From: Candidatus Thalassarchaeaceae archaeon
GTDB lineage: Archaea > Thermoplasmatota > Poseidoniia > Poseidoniales > Thalassarchaeaceae
DNA: 7,211 bases
Direction: 5' to 3'
Assembly (NCBI GenBank): GCA_030747475.1
Contig: JASLKO010000104.1
Coordinates: forward strand, 1-7,211
The notes below the pieces were generated by a model. The model ran no database searches. It was not told where the DNA came from and saw only the letters and a program-made list of their open reading frames with translations. Shown piece after piece: positions 5,408 to 7,211 of the stretch. Position 1 is the first letter of the stretch; every line of letters starts with the position of its first letter. The translations under genes were made by a program, and so were the position numbers.

Positions 5408-6421
5408 ATGAGTGGTCCAGTTTCCCATCATAACCCCGGTGAGGGTGAAGAGAAAGCTCCGTCTGAAGATGCATCAGCTGATCAAAAAGCGCAGATGGAA
5501 CAAGCCTATGCACAGATGCGACGCAAACTTCGAATGACTCGACTCGCAGAGGACATTGGGCACAAAATCATGGTTCTTTCCGGCAAAGGTGGTGTCGGCA
5601 AATCCACTGTGGCGACAGGCCTCGCGCTAAGTTTGGCAAAGCAGGGCAAGAAGGTTGGAGTTCTAGACATTGATATCACCGGCCCCAATATTCCAAAGAT
5701 GCTTGGCATCGAAGAAACTGAATTGCATGTAGAGGACAATCAAATTCATCCTGCTGATGGGCCGAATGGACTGAAAGTGATGTCTATGGCCTTCCTATTA
5801 GAAGATCCAGATAAACCCGTGATTTGGCGTGGCCCCATCAAATTGGGTGCCATTCAACAATTCATTGGTGATGTGGCATGGGGCAAACTAGACGCTCTCA
5901 TCATCGACTTCCCCCCTGGTACCAGCGATGAACCTCTTACAGTGGCACAATCCTTGCCAAATATCGATGGAATGGTCATTGTTACAACTCCACAAGATGT
6001 TGCTCTTCTAGACAGTCGTAAATCAATCAACTTTTCCAAGACAGTCAAAATCCCGGTTCTCGGTGTCGTCGAAAACATGAGTGGCTATACATTACGAGGG
6101 TCGGCCGAACCAAACAGCACGGTATCGGTTGTCGGTCCACAAGGGTTGCCAGTTGAGGCGATTGTGAATGATGAAGGTGACTGGTCAGTCACACTCAATT
6201 TGTTTAAGCAAGGTGGGGGCGAGGAGGCAGCGACTGAATTCGAAGTTCCGTTCTTAGGTTCACTACCGTTTGATCCCGGTGTTGTTCGTGGAGGCGATGA
6301 TGGTGTTCACCGCATCGTTGCAGAACCTGAAGGTGACACTGCACAAGCATTCGATGTGATTGTCGAAAACCTTCTCGCTGAACTCGCTAAGGGCGAAGAT
6401 GACGCTCCTGAGATTCTCTAA
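5408..6421 (+). CDS. Mrp/NBP35 (ApbC)-family P-loop ATPase, cysteine-free, with Ig-like insertion
   Basis: This 337-aa protein belongs to the MinD/Mrp group of deviant Walker ATPases, whose usual role is carrying and transferring Fe-S clusters. Domains in order: an acidic, probably disordered tail (1-25); a helical segment (26-50); Walker A SGKGGVGKST (58-67) with signature Lys60; the DIDITGPNIPKMLG segment (87-100); IWRGPIK (139-145); Walker B-like ALIIDFPPGTSDE (163-175); VTTPQDVAL (192-200); and ENMSG (222-226). The family normally continues with a CPxC loop and then IFGxGGGE. Here residues 229-263 are replaced by an Ig-like repeat sequence, and the family pattern resumes at NLFKQGGGEE (264-273) and VPFLGSLPFDP (280-290). 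The whole protein has no Cys, and the N-terminal four-Cys motif of eukaryotic NBP35 is also missing. ATP binding is secure; Fe-S carriage by the known mechanism is not possible. Assigned from motifs only. The next gene starts 53 nt downstream on the same strand. Confidence 0.92.
   Translation: MSGPVSHHNPGEGEEKAPSEDASADQKAQMEQAYAQMRRKLRMTRLAEDIGHKIMVLSGKGGVGKSTVATGLALSLAKQGKKVGVLDIDITGPNIPKMLGIEETELHVEDNQIHPADGPNGLKVMSMAFLLEDPDKPVIWRGPIKLGAIQQFIGDVAWGKLDALIIDFPPGTSDEPLTVAQSLPNIDGMVIVTTPQDVALLDSRKSINFSKTVKIPVLGVVENMSGYTLRGSAEPNSTVSVVGPQGLPVEAIVNDEGDWSVTLNLFKQGGGEEAATEFEVPFLGSLPFDPGVVRGGDDGVHRIVAEPEGDTAQAFDVIVENLLAELAKGEDDAPEIL
6092..6196 (+). other. Ig-like (Big_6-type) insertion replacing the CxxC loop of the Mrp ATPase
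   Basis: Residues 229-263 read G-S-A-E-P-N-S-T-V-S-V, a polar turn with PQG, V-E-A-I-V, N-D-E-G-D-W-S-V-T-L. This follows the pattern of bacterial Ig-like repeats in adhesins (GTAEPGSTVTV, then D-x-DG-x-WSVTL), although a full Ig domain is about twice as long. It sits exactly between ENMSG and LFKQGGGEE, where family members carry the cluster-binding CPxC. It is in frame and the flanks on both sides match the family well. Confidence 0.65.
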
Positions 6422-6474
6422 GCGGGAATCCTCTTGATTAGAAGGAGTCTAGACACCCTCCGGACGGATTGACA

Positions 6475-7211
6475 ATGGTCGGCGAAACAGGCATCTATGT
6501 CACTTGGGTGACTGGTGCAATCATCTGTTCTGTCGCATTGATGCCTTTCCTCAAACCAGCATGGGCTCGAATCACAATCAACGGATTTCAAGACATGTTT
6601 CGGCGCTATTGGATGCATGGGCTTGTTGTATTTTCACTCTATGTTTGGAAGGATATTTTTGATGGTCTTGATCGAATATTGATGGCCAACACACGAATTG
6701 AAATGACTGCATACATCTATGCGATTGAAGGCGATATGTCGCTTTGGTTCCAACAGACGTTTGAAAATGAGTTGTTGACGACAGTTTTGACACATTTCTA
6801 TGTTGCAGGTTACATGATGATAATGTTCAGCGCCTTTGTGTATACGTGTTATTTCGATGACAGACACATGGCAGATAGAATCTCATTGACCATTTTGATG
6901 ACCTATATTTTGGCACTCCCATTCTATCTTTTCTTCAATGTCAGGGTCACAGGTGATTTCATTCCTGAAATGCAAACACTGGGATATCAATTGACACCTG
7001 AAATCCAAACTTGGTTTACCCGTATTGACCCGTTTACCAATGGCATGCCAAGTCTGCACATTGGAATGCCATTTTCAATTTGGTATTGTTATGCACGAAA
7101 TGATTTGGATGATCGTTGGAAAATATGGAGATATTGTCTGATTGTGTATATCGCCTTGACATCTTTCACAATTCTGTATTTGGGCATTCACTGGATTAGT
7201 GACATCATCGG
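6475..7211 (+). CDS. Partial PAP2-superfamily (Aur1-like) integral membrane phosphatase/phosphotransferase
   Basis: The frame opens at ATG 6475 and runs past the right edge, with 245 codons visible. It has several hydrophobic segments (about 7-27, 48-60, 106-127, 136-156, 196-206 and 219-240), so it is a polytopic membrane protein. Two catalytic motifs of the PAP2 superfamily are present near the C-terminal end: GMPSLH at 190-195 (His195 the likely acid/base) and GIHWISD at 237-243, where H239-x3-D243 matches the nucleophile-His/Asp motif. The classical K-x6-RP first motif is not evident, as in the Aur1/inositol phosphotransferase-like branch; Arg157 in FFNVRVTG may stand in its place. Members remove phosphate from lipids or move phospho-head-groups between lipids; the substrate cannot be told from sequence. 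An in-frame TAG at 6439 limits any N-terminal extension. No good ribosome site is near the ATG. Co-transcription with the upstream ATPase (53-nt gap) is possible. Confidence 0.85.
   Translation, partial: MVGETGIYVTWVTGAIICSVALMPFLKPAWARITINGFQDMFRRYWMHGLVVFSLYVWKDIFDGLDRILMANTRIEMTAYIYAIEGDMSLWFQQTFENELLTTVLTHFYVAGYMMIMFSAFVYTCYFDDRHMADRISLTILMTYILALPFYLFFNVRVTGDFIPEMQTLGYQLTPEIQTWFTRIDPFTNGMPSLHIGMPFSIWYCYARNDLDDRWKIWRYCLIVYIALTSFTILYLGIHWISDII

Noticed and set aside
6092..6196. Frameshift or chimeric assembly as the cause of the Ig-like segment in the Mrp gene
   Set aside because: The reading frame is kept on both sides, the flanking family motifs resume cleanly, and codon use looks the same as in the rest of the gene. 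A read-level check would still be worthwhile.
6429..6454. Bulged hairpin (TCCTCT with AGAAGGA) and an 8-bp palindrome GTCTAGAC after the Mrp stop, as a terminator or operator
   Set aside because: The stem is short and bulged, there is no T-run after it, and short palindromes are expected by chance. Archaeal termination depends mainly on T-rich tracts.

Overview
The window looks like a piece of a marine archaeal genome, most probably Marine Group II (Poseidoniales, Thermoplasmatota). The taxonomic call is inference. It rests on archaeal-style tRNA architecture, candidate TATA boxes about 24-27 nt upstream of start codons (leaderless transcription), a large Asp/Asn-rich and sequon-rich secreted protein with a C-terminal membrane anchor, and an acidic lipoprotein combining EF-hand, LDL-receptor-class-A-like and 'CxDPxAxNYN' motifs. 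There are no transposases, integrases or CRISPR arrays. The window contains five protein genes (two cut by the window edges) and one tRNA gene.

Left part (1-4804): two envelope genes are divergently transcribed from a 134-bp gap. On the minus strand, 1598 to the left edge is a partial acidic lipoprotein of at least 532 residues with a lipobox, an EF-hand pair, a Cys-rich linker and an LDLa-like Ca-binding motif. On the plus strand, 1733-4804 is a 1023-aa type I membrane protein with a signal peptide, 19 N-glycosylation sequons (17 of them in the first half), three tandem Ig-like domains near the membrane and a C-terminal transmembrane anchor. Both products should sit on the outer face of the membrane.

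Middle (4805-5407): a tRNA-Gly(GCC) gene with encoded CCA and an unusual A1-U72 end pair converges on a 120-aa arsenate reductase/low-molecular-weight phosphatase-family gene on the minus strand. Only one base separates them. A 110-bp gap with a candidate minus-strand promoter, and a perfect hairpin touching the next start codon, leads to the right part.

Right part (5408-7211): an Mrp/NBP35 (ApbC)-family P-loop ATPase is followed 53 nt later by a PAP2/Aur1-like membrane phosphatase or phosphotransferase cut by the right edge. The ATPase is the most interesting gene. It keeps every nucleotide-binding motif but contains no cysteine at all, and where the Fe-S-binding CxxC loop of the family should be it carries about 35 residues that read like a bacterial Ig-like (Big_6-type) repeat. 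If this is conserved in relatives, it is an Mrp branch that cannot hold an iron-sulfur cluster in the usual way and may have a different client or partner-binding role.
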